Positions 16,536-26,554 of a stretch of 53,777 bases of DNA are shown piece by piece (within the stretch, counting starts at the first letter, position 1; each line of letters begins with the position of its first letter). The position numbers and the translations under genes are program-made. The DNA is taken from contig NZ_MUJK01000021.1 of NCBI RefSeq assembly GCF_002906155.1, positions 1 to 53,777 of the forward strand, read 5' to 3'. This stretch comes from Pseudomonas laurylsulfativorans (GTDB taxonomy: Bacteria > Pseudomonadota > Gammaproteobacteria > Pseudomonadales > Pseudomonadaceae). The notes beneath the pieces are model-generated. The model searched no databases and was not told the DNA's origin. It saw nothing but the letters and a program-made list of their open reading frames with translations.

Positions 16536-16667
16536 ACGACCGTATGTCGCAAAAAAAACAATTTGTGGGGATAGCCTTCAATTACTGCCCGATCCCGTCG
16601 ATAACCTCTTGAAGCCATCCGCGCGGGGAAAACCGTGCCGTCAAACGTGCCAGAGAGGAACCACAGA

Positions 16668-18281
16668 GTGTCCATAAAACTGCGTTTAATATTGCTGATC
16701 GGCACCGGATTGCTCACTGCGTTGATCATGAGCCTGGTCAGTTACCTGGGAAACACCCGGATGGCCGGAGCCGTGGACGACAACAACGTCAGCATGGCCG
16801 CGCTGCGTAATCACCTCGAAGCCGACATGATGCACGACGCGCTGCGCGCCGACGTACTGTCGGCCATGCTGGTGGGCTTGAACAAAAGCGCCAGCAGCAA
16901 AGCCGAGGTGCGCAGTTCCATCGAAGAGCACGCCCAGCGCTTTCGCGAAGTGCTGGGGGAAAACCTCAAGCTGCCGGTCAACGACACCATCAAGGCCGGC
17001 CTGAACAAGATCAAACCCAGTCTGGACACCTACATCAGCACCGCCGAGCGCATCGCCGGGCTGGCGCTGGAGAACCCGGAAGCCGCGCAACAGGAAGTGG
17101 GCACGTTCAACAGCGCCTTCAGCCAGCTGGAAGACCAGATGGCCGCCCTCAGCGAGTTGATCGAAAGCGACACGCAACAGACCAGCCAAGGCACGGCGCA
17201 AGCGATCAGCAACGCCAACCTGACCCTCGGCGGCGTGCTGATCGCCAGCCTGTTGCTGCTGCTGACCCTTGGGCGTTCGGCGATCCTGAGCATCATGGGT
17301 CCGTTGCAAACCGCCAGCCGCATTGCCGAGAGCATCGCCCATGGCAACCTCAGCGAGCCGATTGTCGAGCCCACCCGCCATGATGAAGCCAGCGCCTTGA
17401 TTCGTAGCCTGGCGACCATGCAACGGGATTTGCGCGGCATGATCGAGGTTGTGCGCAGCAACGCCCACGGCGTCAGCGGCATGAGCGCGCAACTGAGCAA
17501 CGGTTGCCATGAAGTGGCGGGCAGCAGCCAGCAGCAAAGCGCGGCAGCCAGCACCATGGCCGCGGCCGCCAGCGAAATGACCGCGAGCATCGAGGAAATC
17601 ACCCGGCATGCCGAGCGGGCGCTGGACATGGCCAATCAGGCCGAGTCGCTGGCCAAGGACGGCGGCCGTGTGATCCATCAGGTGGTCAGCGACATGGACG
17701 GCATCGCGCGTTCGGCGCAGCAGTCGGCGCAGGTGATTCGCACGCTGGACAAAGAGTCCGAAGGGATTTTCAACATCATCCAGGTGATCAAGGGCATCGC
17801 CGACCAGACCAACCTGCTGGCACTCAACGCCGCCATCGAAGCCGCCCGTGCCGGCGAGCAGGGTCGTGGTTTTGCCGTGGTGGCCGATGAGGTTCGCAGC
17901 CTGGCGGGGCGCACCAGCGCCTCCACCCAGGAAATCGCCAGCATGGTCGCACGCATCCAGCAAAGCACCCGCGAGGCGGTGATCAGCATGGAGGAGGGCG
18001 TGGCCCAGGTCGACAAAGGCATGGCCGTGACGGCCGATGTCGAGCGCGCCATCCGCGAGATCCTCGACGCCACGCTGCACACCACGCAACTGGTCAATGA
18101 CATCAGCCGTACCATCGGCGAGCAAAGCCTGGCCAGCAACGAGATCGCCCATCAGGTGGAGATGATTGCCGGCATGTCCGAAGGCAACAGCAAGGTGATC
18201 GGGCAGACGGCATCGACGACCGATGAGTTGTCGAGCCTGGCGGGGCAGTTGTCGCAGTCGGTGGATCGGTTCAGGCTTTGA
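16668..18281 (+). CDS. Methyl-accepting chemotaxis protein
   Basis: About 537 residues. One helix at the N-terminus (LRLILLIGTGLLTALIM), a periplasmic region of about 165 residues predicted largely helical, a second helix at about 190-212, HAMP, then the long cytoplasmic coiled coil. The invariant hairpin tip QTNLLALNAAIEAARAGEQG and GFAVVADEVRSLAGRT is intact. The GTG at 16668 is chosen because GAGAGGA lies about 9 nt upstream; a GTG at 16635 is also in frame. It is transcribed alone, between REPINs. The helical sensor region resembles four-helix-bundle ligand domains, but the ligand is unknown. Confidence 0.92.
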   Translation: MSIKLRLILLIGTGLLTALIMSLVSYLGNTRMAGAVDDNNVSMAALRNHLEADMMHDALRADVLSAMLVGLNKSASSKAEVRSSIEEHAQRFREVLGENLKLPVNDTIKAGLNKIKPSLDTYISTAERIAGLALENPEAAQQEVGTFNSAFSQLEDQMAALSELIESDTQQTSQGTAQAISNANLTLGGVLIASLLLLLTLGRSAILSIMGPLQTASRIAESIAHGNLSEPIVEPTRHDEASALIRSLATMQRDLRGMIEVVRSNAHGVSGMSAQLSNGCHEVAGSSQQQSAAASTMAAAASEMTASIEEITRHAERALDMANQAESLAKDGGRVIHQVVSDMDGIARSAQQSAQVIRTLDKESEGIFNIIQVIKGIADQTNLLALNAAIEAARAGEQGRGFAVVADEVRSLAGRTSASTQEIASMVARIQQSTREAVISMEEGVAQVDKGMAVTADVERAIREILDATLHTTQLVNDISRTIGEQSLASNEIAHQVEMIAGMSEGNSKVIGQTASTTDELSSLAGQLSQSVDRFRL

Positions 18282-18294
18282 GATCGCAGGGCAC

Positions 18295-18378
18295 AGTAGG
18301 AGCTGGCTTGCCAGCGATGGCGCCCGAAAGATCGATGCACGGCTCAAGACCGCTATCGCCGGCAAGCCGGCTCCTACA
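18295..18378. repeat. REPIN
   Basis: AGTAGGAGCTGGCTTGCCAGCGATGG at the left and CGCCGGCAAGCCGGCTCCTACA at the right, between the convergent chemoreceptor and ilvD genes, where it may serve as a bidirectional transcription end. Confidence 0.9.
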
Positions 18379-18386
18379 GGTCGGGG

Positions 18387-20069
<1,683 letters not shown>

Positions 20070-20131
20070 GACAATTCCTCAATGCCTCACCAGGGAAACC
20101 CGATGAGTATAGTCGCCCCTACGCCGGAGCC

Positions 20132-20215
20132 TGTAGGAGCAGGCTTGCCAGCGATGGCGCCCGAACGAACGATGCAAGGCCCAAGACCGCCATCGCCGGC
20201 AAGCCGGCTCCTACA
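20132..20215. repeat. REPIN
   Basis: TGTAGGAGCAGGCTTGCCAGCGATGG at the left, ATCGCCGGCAAGCCGGCTCCTACA at the right; 84 bp, the same size and core (GCGCCCGAA) as the one at 18295-18378. Confidence 0.92.
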
Positions 20216-20514
20216 AGTCGGGAACAGACGCGCGGGTAAGCCTTGTCGTGATATTCTTCGCGCCAACTTGGTTTGACCTATTCTGTTTGCATGTCCTCAA
20301 GACGTGCCGACCGAATCACTGTCGCTCAAGAAGCTGAAGCCAATAAAGATAAAAAGTCAGTTCAGAAGGGACATTAAACTGGGGTCGATGCAGTTCGTCG
20401 GCCTTGTGTGCCCACCCTGCAATCCTTGAGTGCCGCACCCGTGACTGCCGTGAAACATGGGGCTGTGCGCATGAGGATGGAAGGGCGGATGGCGTTTTAT
20501 CATAGGTGCTACAG
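20216..20514. other. Intergenic leader region upstream of mqo
   Basis: About 300 bp with no convincing gene. It presumably holds the mqo promoter and a long leader. An A-rich tract (AATAAAGATAAAAAG, about 20342-20356) is present but does not fit the AAnAAnAA motif well. I see no strong hairpin or known RNA. Confidence 0.5.
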
Positions 20515-22161
20515 ATGTTTAAGAAAGTGAACACGGCCCTGCTGGGGCTGGCTTTGTCGATGGGGATGACTTCCGTCCATGCGGAAGAGACAAAGAAAGT
20601 CGATGTGCTGCTGATCGGCGGCGGCATCATGAGCGCGACCCTGGGTGTCTGGCTCAATGAGCTGGAGCCTGCTACCTCGATGCAGATGATCGAGCGCCTC
20701 GATGGCGTCGCCCAGGAAAGCTCCAACGGCTGGAACAACGCCGGTACCGGCCACTCCGCCCTGGCCGAGCTGAACTACACCCCGGAAGACGAGAACGGCA
20801 AGGTGTCGATCCCGAAGGCCGTTGAAATCAACGAAGCCTTCCAGATCTCCCGCCAGTTCTGGGCCTGGCAGGTTCAGCAAGGCGTGCTGAAGAACCCGCG
20901 TTCGTTCATCAACTCCACTCCGCACATGAGCTTCGTGTGGGGCGATGACAACATCAAGTTCCTGAAAAAACGCTACGACGCCCTGCAAGCGAGCCCGCTG
21001 TTCGCCGGCATGCAGTACTCCGAAGACCCGGCCGTGATCAAGCAGTGGGTGCCGCTGATGATGGAAGGGCGTGACCCGAACCAGAAAATCGCGGCCACCT
21101 GGAGCCCGATCGGCACCGACGTGAACTTCGGCGAAATCACGCGTCAGTTCGTTGCGCACCTGCAAACCACGCCGAAGTTCGACTTGAAGCTGTCCAGCGA
21201 AGTGCAGGACATCACCAAGAACGAAGACGGCAGCTGGCGCGTCAGCTACAAGAACCTGAAAGACGGCAGCAAAACCGAAACCGACGCCAAGTTCGTGTTC
21301 ATCGGCGCCGGCGGCGGTGCCCTGCACCTGCTGCAGAAGTCCGGCATTCCTGAAGCCAAGGAATACGCAGGCTTCCCGGTAGGTGGCTCGTTCCTCGTGA
21401 CCGAGAACCCGACCATCGCCGAGCAACACCTGGCCAAGGCCTACGGTAAAGCCTCCGTAGGCGCACCGCCGATGTCCGTTCCGCACCTGGACACCCGCGT
21501 GCTGGACGGCAAGCGCGTGATCCTGTTTGGCCCATTCGCGACCTTCAGCACCAAGTTCCTCAAAGAAGGTTCGTACCTGGACCTGCTGACCACCACCACC
21601 ACGCACAACGTGTGGCCAATGACCAAGGTCGGCATCAAGGAATACCCGCTGGTCGAGTACCTTGCAGGCCAGTTGATGTTGTCTGACGAAGACCGCATGA
21701 ACGCCCTGAAAGAATACTTCCCGAACGCCAAGGCTGAAGACTGGCGCCTGTGGCAAGCCGGCCAGCGCGTGCAGATCATCAAGCGTGACGAAGCCGCCGG
21801 TGGCGTGCTGAAACTGGGCACCGAAATCGTCGCTTCGCAAGACGGCACCATCGCCGGCCTGCTGGGCGCCTCCCCAGGCGCATCGACCGCCGCACCGATC
21901 ATGCTGACCGTGCTGCAGAAAGTGTTCAAGGACAAGGTCGCGACCCCTGAGTGGCAGGCAAAACTGCACCAGATCGTGCCGAGCTACGGCACCCAGCTGA
22001 ACGGCAGTCCCGAGAAGGTTGCCGAGGAGTGGGCCTACACCGCCAAGGTGCTGGAACTGACTCCGCCACCAGCGGTGATCGCGCCGGCTGTGAAGCCAGT
22101 GACTGTCGATACGGATGCGAAAGCGCCGAAGGCTAGTGCTGCGAGTGATATGGCTCTGTAA
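20515..22161 (+). CDS. mqo: Malate:quinone oxidoreductase
   Basis: A 548-residue membrane-associated flavoprotein that oxidises L-malate to oxaloacetate and passes electrons to quinone, replacing malate dehydrogenase in the TCA cycle of pseudomonads. The N-terminus has a hydrophobic signal-like segment (ALLGLALSMGMTSVHA), then the FAD motif VLLIGGGIMSATLG; WNNAGTGHSALAELNYTPE and AGLLGASPGAS are Mqo signatures. The ATG at 20515 is preferred to the GTG at 20506 because AGGTG lies 6-7 nt upstream. The C-terminus carries an Ala/Pro/Lys-rich tail of about 30 residues. A strong terminator follows. Confidence 0.94.
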   Translation: MFKKVNTALLGLALSMGMTSVHAEETKKVDVLLIGGGIMSATLGVWLNELEPATSMQMIERLDGVAQESSNGWNNAGTGHSALAELNYTPEDENGKVSIPKAVEINEAFQISRQFWAWQVQQGVLKNPRSFINSTPHMSFVWGDDNIKFLKKRYDALQASPLFAGMQYSEDPAVIKQWVPLMMEGRDPNQKIAATWSPIGTDVNFGEITRQFVAHLQTTPKFDLKLSSEVQDITKNEDGSWRVSYKNLKDGSKTETDAKFVFIGAGGGALHLLQKSGIPEAKEYAGFPVGGSFLVTENPTIAEQHLAKAYGKASVGAPPMSVPHLDTRVLDGKRVILFGPFATFSTKFLKEGSYLDLLTTTTTHNVWPMTKVGIKEYPLVEYLAGQLMLSDEDRMNALKEYFPNAKAEDWRLWQAGQRVQIIKRDEAAGGVLKLGTEIVASQDGTIAGLLGASPGASTAAPIMLTVLQKVFKDKVATPEWQAKLHQIVPSYGTQLNGSPEKVAEEWAYTAKVLELTPPPAVIAPAVKPVTVDTDAKAPKASAASDMAL

Positions 22162-22177
22162 CCAGACGCCTGATACG

Positions 22178-22217
22178 AAAAAGCCCACTGAACCGGCAAC
22201 GGTCAGTGGGCTTTTTT
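22178..22217 (+). terminator. Intrinsic terminator of mqo
   Basis: AAAAAGCCCACTGA pairs with TCAGTGGGCTTTTTT around the loop ACCGGCAACGG, ending in a run of six T. It starts 16 nt after the mqo stop. Confidence 0.93.
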
Positions 22218-22219
22218 AT

Positions 22220-22262
22220 GGTTCTTCACGCCATCCCGGGAAAGACAGATAACGCAATACCT
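22220..22262. repeat. 43-bp REP-leading repeat (copy 1)
   Basis: This segment, from GGTTCTTCACGC to the REP tip ACCT, recurs at 53610-53652 with 40 of 43 identical positions. Both copies follow a T-rich tract downstream of a gene and both lead into a REP tip, the second interrupted there by the IS1111-group element. Confidence 0.8.
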
Positions 22263-22508
22263 GTAGGAGCCGGCTTGCTGGCGATGGACCCAAGTGCATC
22301 GCGTTTATCCAGTTTTCACGCGTTATCGTTGACGACCATCGCCAGCAAGCTGGCTCCTACAAGGGACCGTGACCGCCAATGACTGCCCTCGAAATACACC
22401 TGATCCCCTGTAGGAGCGAGCCTGCTCGCGAAAATCTCCAAGGCAGCGCGGTTATCCAATTTTCACGCGTTATCGTTAACGACCATCGCCAGCAAGCTGG
22501 CTCCTACA
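22262..22508. repeat. Two consecutive REPINs
   Basis: REPINs at 22262-22361 and 22409-22508 share the core GCGTTATCGTT(A/G)ACGACCATCGCC and identical right arms (AGCAAGCTGGCTCCTACA). The left arms differ: GGAGCCGGCTTGCTGG versus GGAGCGAGCCTGCTCG, so the second has mismatched arms and looks recombined. Confidence 0.9.
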
Positions 22509-22560
22509 AGGGACCGTGACCACATCCAAAGGCCCCGGCTTTTTTGTGCGTGCGGCTTGT

Positions 22561-23349
22561 TCAAGACATCGAGGTATTGGCTGCGCTGAAGCGTTTGAGA
22601 ATGTCCTGGTACATCTTTGTCCGCCGATGACCCTGGCCATATCCACCCGCGGCGGCAACGGTTCCGGCCTGGACGTGATCCAGATACTTGAAGATTTTGC
22701 CGGGCGATAGAAACACGACTTTGTAGCCAAGCCCGATCACGCGGTCTTGCAGCTCATAACCGGGCACACGATCGTCGATTTGGAAATGCAGGCCCTGTTG
22801 CTTCATCAGCCTGCAATTCCATAGGGTGCAGAAACTTTTCAGGTAAGTCTCGGTGTAGGGCTTCGGTTCTTTCGAGCGCAGGCCCAGGGACCGTTTCAGG
22901 CGGCGGAAATGGTGCTTGGCGAAGCGCGAAGTGAAGCGCCAGACGGTCCTTGGCAACCCGCGATTGAGTTGCTCGGTGCAGCCGACCGCGATGACTTTTC
23001 GATCCCTTGAGCAGTGGTCCATCATCATTGCAAAGACGTTGGCGTCGAAGACGAACGTGTCGGTGTGCATCAGGAACAGGTGATCGGTGTTGACCCTGGC
23101 CAGCGCCATGTCCAGCGCCTTGCCATGGGCGATGTGGCCCGGCTCTTTGCTGGGGGCATCGCGTTCGATCAGGTTGATCCAGTCCAGTGAGCGCAAATAC
23201 TCGATGCTGGCGTCCGCCGAATCGTTATCGACCACCCAGACCGGGATTCCGGCTTTTCGTGCAGGCTCGCGTAACAGGTCCAGGCAGATCCTGGTCAGGT
23301 CAAGGGTTTTGTAATTCACCAGAACGATGCTGAACGGAGGTTTTGCCAT
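22561..23349 (-). CDS. Family 2 glycosyltransferase
   Basis: A 262-residue GT-A fold protein. The N-terminus FSIVLVNYKTLDLTRICLDLL, the nucleotide-binding VWVVDNDSADASIEYL and the metal-binding DxD-type HTDTFVF (about residue 95) are typical of GT2 enzymes. The middle part contains HFRRLKRSLGLRSKE, which is basic. It has no membrane helices, so it would act at the cytoplasmic face. It is transcribed alone between REPINs and a stretch with gene remnants, not in a polysaccharide cluster, so the acceptor is unknown. ATG start at 23349 with only a weak ribosome site. Confidence 0.85.
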   Translation of the reverse strand: MAKPPFSIVLVNYKTLDLTRICLDLLREPARKAGIPVWVVDNDSADASIEYLRSLDWINLIERDAPSKEPGHIAHGKALDMALARVNTDHLFLMHTDTFVFDANVFAMMMDHCSRDRKVIAVGCTEQLNRGLPRTVWRFTSRFAKHHFRRLKRSLGLRSKEPKPYTETYLKSFCTLWNCRLMKQQGLHFQIDDRVPGYELQDRVIGLGYKVVFLSPGKIFKYLDHVQAGTVAAAGGYGQGHRRTKMYQDILKRFSAANTSMS

Positions 23350-23439
23350 CTTCGAAATGCTCGACTACCCGAAAGCATTGAAGATTAAAGAGGCAACCTT
23401 AGCCCAAGCTTAATTTCACACATTTACGACATAGCCCTG

Positions 23440-23553
23440 GATGTGGCGAGGGAGCTTACTCCCGTTGGACTGCATCCGCTGATGGTCGCGCGTCAGTTTG
23501 GCGACGACGATCACCATCTGCAGGCCTATGCGAAGTTGATGCAGTTGGCCTAA
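23440..23553 (+). pseudogene. REP-like stretch followed by possible amidase C-terminal remnant
   Basis: TGTGGCGAGGGAGCTTACTCCCG at about 23441-23463 is another Pseudomonas REP subtype. Immediately after it a short frame reads LMVARQFGDDDHHLQAYAKLMQLA and stops at 23551-23553. The pattern of a GRQFGDD-like block followed by a helix resembles the end of amidase-signature enzymes. No start codon or upstream part is present, so it would be a remnant. Confidence is low because the fragment is short. Confidence 0.3.
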
Positions 23554-23570
23554 GGCACCCCTTTAACGGG

Positions 23571-24200
23571 TTACTGCCGGACGCCTTCGAACGTGCCTGT
23601 GCGCACTTCGCCGCTGCGCAGGTAGCGGGCGATCAGCACACCACCGGGTGTGCTGATTGAGTTCTCCAGCGTGTAGGCCGATGCCTGTGCGTTGTCGTCG
23701 AACAGGCGCTTGCCGCGCCCCAGCAGGATGGGGTGAATCATCAGCCGTAACTCGTCCACCAGGCCGGCGGCAAGTAGTTGGCGCACCAGGTCGCCGCTGC
23801 CTTGGGTCAGTAGCCGGGGACCGTCCTGGCGCTTGAGCGCGCTGATCGCGTCGATCAGGTTGCCCTCCAGCGCATGACTGTTCTGCCACTCCAGCGAATC
23901 GCCGCGATGGGTAGCCACATGCTTGGGTACGCCGTTGAACAGGTCGGCGATGCTGTGGTTGGTTGAGTCGGCCCGAATGTGCGGCCAATAGGCGGCGAAG
24001 ATGTCGTAGGTACGACGCCCCAGCAGCAGCTCGAACGGCTGGGAGAACAGGTCCTGTACGGCCTGGCCGGTGGTTGTGTCGGCGTAGGGCACTATCCAGC
24101 CACCGAAGCGGAACCCGCCACTGGTGTCCTCTTCAGGACCGCCGGGCGCTTGCATGACGCCGTCCAGACTCACGAACGCGGCAACGGTGAGTGTGCGCAT
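23571..24200 (-). CDS. RibD C-terminal/dihydrofolate reductase-like protein
   Basis: A 209-residue protein of the RibD_C (bacterial bifunctional deaminase-reductase C-terminal) family. The N-terminal strand LTVAAFVSLDGVMQAPGG, LLLGRRTYDIFAAYWP and the C-terminal LLTQGSGDLVRQLLAAGLVDELRLMIHPILLGRGKRLF are typical. Members bind NADPH in a DHFR-like fold; most stand-alone proteins of this type have no proven substrate. AGGAG lies 6 nt before the ATG. The gene is transcribed alone and ends near the remnant described upstream. Confidence 0.88.
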   Translation of the reverse strand: MRTLTVAAFVSLDGVMQAPGGPEEDTSGGFRFGGWIVPYADTTTGQAVQDLFSQPFELLLGRRTYDIFAAYWPHIRADSTNHSIADLFNGVPKHVATHRGDSLEWQNSHALEGNLIDAISALKRQDGPRLLTQGSGDLVRQLLAAGLVDELRLMIHPILLGRGKRLFDDNAQASAYTLENSISTPGGVLIARYLRSGEVRTGTFEGVRQ

Positions 24201-24423
24201 GTTCTTCTCCTGATAGGGGTTCTGGTTTAAGGGTTAAGGGTTAAGGCAGGGAAGTCTGCGACACCTTGAGACCGTTCCCTGAAAGATAGTCGAACCAGAC
24301 GCCGTGAAATCGACAGCAAGCTGCGCGGGTTTTATTCCTTTGGGGAATGCATTGCATAAAATTAATGAATTTTTATTATCGGTTTGGGGGGCGTAGTTTG
24401 ATTTGAGGACATGGAGAACCGCC

Positions 24424-25140
24424 GTGAAATCATCCTCTACCCAAACAGCTGAAAAATTTGATACCTCCCGGGCCAACGAGTACGCACAGCAGAGCCGTAT
24501 TGCGTTGGCAGGGTATGACGCCTGCCACGACCTTGCCGCGTGCATGCTGGCGGCAAACCTGGGCAACACGCCTTCGGCCAACGTACTGGCCGTTGGCGCG
24601 GGTGGTACGGCCAGGGAAATCATTGCGATGGCCAAGCTGGAGCCCAATTGGCGCTTCATGGCCGTTGACCCTTCCGCGCCGATGCTGGAAGCCGCGACAC
24701 AGCAGTTACAGGCAAACGACCTGCTGGACAGAACGGACGTGCATCTTGGGCCTGTTGAAGACCTGCCGGCCGATGAGTCATTCGACGCGGCGACCTTGAT
24801 CGGTGTACTCCATCATCTGCCGGGCGATGACGCCAAGCGCGAACTACTACGCTCGGTTCGTGCCCGTCTGAAGCCCGGCGCCCCGTTGATTGTGGCGGGA
24901 AATCACTATGCCTATGCCAGCCAACCGCTGTTGCTTGCGGCCTGGGGGCAACGGTGGCGCCAGCATGGAGCCAGCCCGGACGAGGTGAAGATCAAGCTTG
25001 GGAAAATTCTTCAAGGCGCCGATCCCCCACATTCCGAGGCGGCGGTGCAAACGCTATTGCACGACTGCGGATTCACAGACGCCACGCGTTTCTTCAGCAG
25101 CCTTTTCTGGGGAGCCTGGCTGACGTGCAAGACTGGCTGA
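24424..25140 (+). CDS. Class I SAM-dependent methyltransferase
   Basis: About 238 residues. Motif I is NVLAVGAGGTAREII (about 47-61), the acidic residue of motif II is in FMAVDPSAPMLEAA, and motif IV/post-I is DAATLIGVLHHLPGDDAKRELLR. The fold is that of small-molecule methyltransferases of the UbiE/Methyltransf_11-25 type. The GTG at 24424 is preferred because GGAG lies 7 nt upstream; a TTG at 24403 is in frame. It is divergent from the RibD-like gene. The acceptor cannot be read from the sequence. Confidence 0.83.
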   Translation: MKSSSTQTAEKFDTSRANEYAQQSRIALAGYDACHDLAACMLAANLGNTPSANVLAVGAGGTAREIIAMAKLEPNWRFMAVDPSAPMLEAATQQLQANDLLDRTDVHLGPVEDLPADESFDAATLIGVLHHLPGDDAKRELLRSVRARLKPGAPLIVAGNHYAYASQPLLLAAWGQRWRQHGASPDEVKIKLGKILQGADPPHSEAAVQTLLHDCGFTDATRFFSSLFWGAWLTCKTG

Positions 25141-25323
25141 AGGTGACCGATGTCTCGTGCTCGCCGCCTGGTCAGACTGACCCTCATGTCGAGGTTCAGT
25201 CTGTTGCCATGCAAGCGTTTTAACCTTGAAGCGCTTCCACCAGCACCTGTACCAAGTGCCCACCTTCCGGAGTCGCCCAGCCAGTTCGGCAATCAGTTGG
25301 TGGGTGGTGGTCAAGGTCACACC

Positions 25324-25384
25324 GCCCTTATCCGGTTCACACGCGTTATCGTTAACGACCATCGCCAGCAAGCCGGCCCCTACA
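25324..25384. repeat. Half REPIN (right arm only)
   Basis: Core TTATCCGGTTCACACGCGTT followed by ACGACCATCGCC and a right arm ending GCCGGCCCCTACA. The left arm is missing. It abuts the truncated serine hydrolase gene and appears to mark a deletion end point. Confidence 0.8.
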
Positions 25385-25682
25385 CCTGCAGTTCGCCAAT
25401 CATCGGCACATAGTTCCTGGCAGGCGCATCGAGATCCAGTCGGCCCTCCTCGAATAGCTGAAGCACCGCCGTGGCGGTGATCGCTTTCGACGTGGACAAC
25501 ATTGCGAAAACACTGTCGGTCGTCATTGCAGGGGCTTGACCGAGCGTCCGTTGGCCTGATGCACCCTCATAGACGAGGCCGTCGCGCCCGACTATGGCTG
25601 CGACTACGCCCGGAACGCGCTGCGGTCCAGCCGTGGCAGCATCGAGCAGGTGGTTGAGTGATGAAGTGAAACCTGGATTCAT
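25380..25682 (-). pseudogene. Truncated class C beta-lactamase-like serine hydrolase
   Basis: The first 100 residues of a beta-lactamase-family hydrolase: MNPGFTSSLNHLLDAATA, VPGVVAAIVGRDGLVYEGASG, and the catalytic motif SxxK in AMLSTSKAITA (about residue 68). Normal members have 380-400 residues with Tyr-x-Asn and His-x-Gly motifs further on; here the frame stops after YVPMIGELQV. The TAG stop is supplied by the conserved TGTAGG tip of the adjacent REP, read on the minus strand. AGGAGA lies about 9 nt before the ATG, so the 5' end is intact. It cannot make a functional enzyme. Confidence 0.82.
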
Positions 25683-25861
25683 TATTTTTATTCTCCTTAC
25701 ACCCGGCCCCTCGTCCGCGTAGCTGGAACTTAGGGTGCGGGTGTGCAGTGGCAGGACTGATTGGCCCGACGTGAAGCGTTGAACATCGGGGCCAATGGAG
25801 AGTAAAAAAATAAAATCCGAGGGTTTGTCGGCTGCCGGCAAAGGGTGTCGGAATCAGGTAC

Positions 25862-26554
25862 TTATTTAAGTGCCGAGGAGGTGGGCGATACGCGAGCGAC
25901 TGCCGCCAGGTCGGTGGCCTCGGTTGCCCGCAAGGCACCCTGCAGAGTCCCCATCACCATCTCATGCAGCAGTTTGCGGCGTGCTCCAATGCCGGCCCGG
26001 GGCTCCCCGACCCAGGCCGGTAGTTGATTGAGCAGGGACACGACGCTGCTTACAGTCGCGCGCCGGGTGGCGCCAGCCGGTTTACCGGTGAGTTGCTCTA
26101 TGGCCTCCAGCAGATGCTCTTCATAGCGTCGGCGCAGGGTCAGAATCAAGGCTTGCTGTTCGCCGCTCAAACAATGGAGGTCGTACTCAGCCAGGCGGAA
26201 ATGCGCGGCCATGCGCTCGTGGAGCCGCAGGTGCGCCTCAAGCAGGCCGTGCAGGCGTGCAGTGGGGGCGGATTTGCGCCGGGTCACCAGGCTGACGCCA
26301 TCAAGCAACGCTTCGTAGAGTTCCTCGATCAGTTCAAACAGCAGTGCCTCCTTGTTTTCGATGTGGTTGTAGAGGGAGCCGGCCGTGATTCCCAGGCAAG
26401 TGGCCAGGTCGCGCATGCTGACGCGGCTGAAACCATGCCTGGCGAACAGTTCGACCGCCTTGTGCCGCGTTTCCAGGTAGCGCGTGTTGCGCTCTTCGTC
26501 GACAGGTACGGCAAAAAGGGATTTGGAGGGCTGCATGTTGCTCATCCACCTCAT
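25862..26554 (-). CDS. TetR/AcrR-family regulator
   Basis: Up to 230 residues. The helix-turn-helix lies at about 29-70 (ELFARHGFSRVSMRDLATCL, GITAGSLYNHIENKEALLF). The C-terminal ligand domain resembles regulators of acyl-CoA metabolism. The first ATG (26554) overlaps the stop of the upstream chemoreceptor as ATGA, a usual coupling signal; alternative ATGs at 26545 and 26536 exist, the latter 9 nt after GAGGTGG. It is the last gene of the minus-strand run that begins with the acyl-CoA synthetase, so it is a good candidate for the local repressor, with an acyl-CoA as possible effector. Confidence 0.85.
   Translation of the reverse strand: MRWMSNMQPSKSLFAVPVDEERNTRYLETRHKAVELFARHGFSRVSMRDLATCLGITAGSLYNHIENKEALLFELIEELYEALLDGVSLVTRRKSAPTARLHGLLEAHLRLHERMAAHFRLAEYDLHCLSGEQQALILTLRRRYEEHLLEAIEQLTGKPAGATRRATVSSVVSLLNQLPAWVGEPRAGIGARRKLLHEMVMGTLQGALRATEATDLAAVARVSPTSSALK

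Noticed and set aside
22262..22508. Consecutive repeats as a CRISPR array
   Set aside because: Units are palindromic REPINs of about 100 bp with related cores; there are no short unique spacers and no cas genes.
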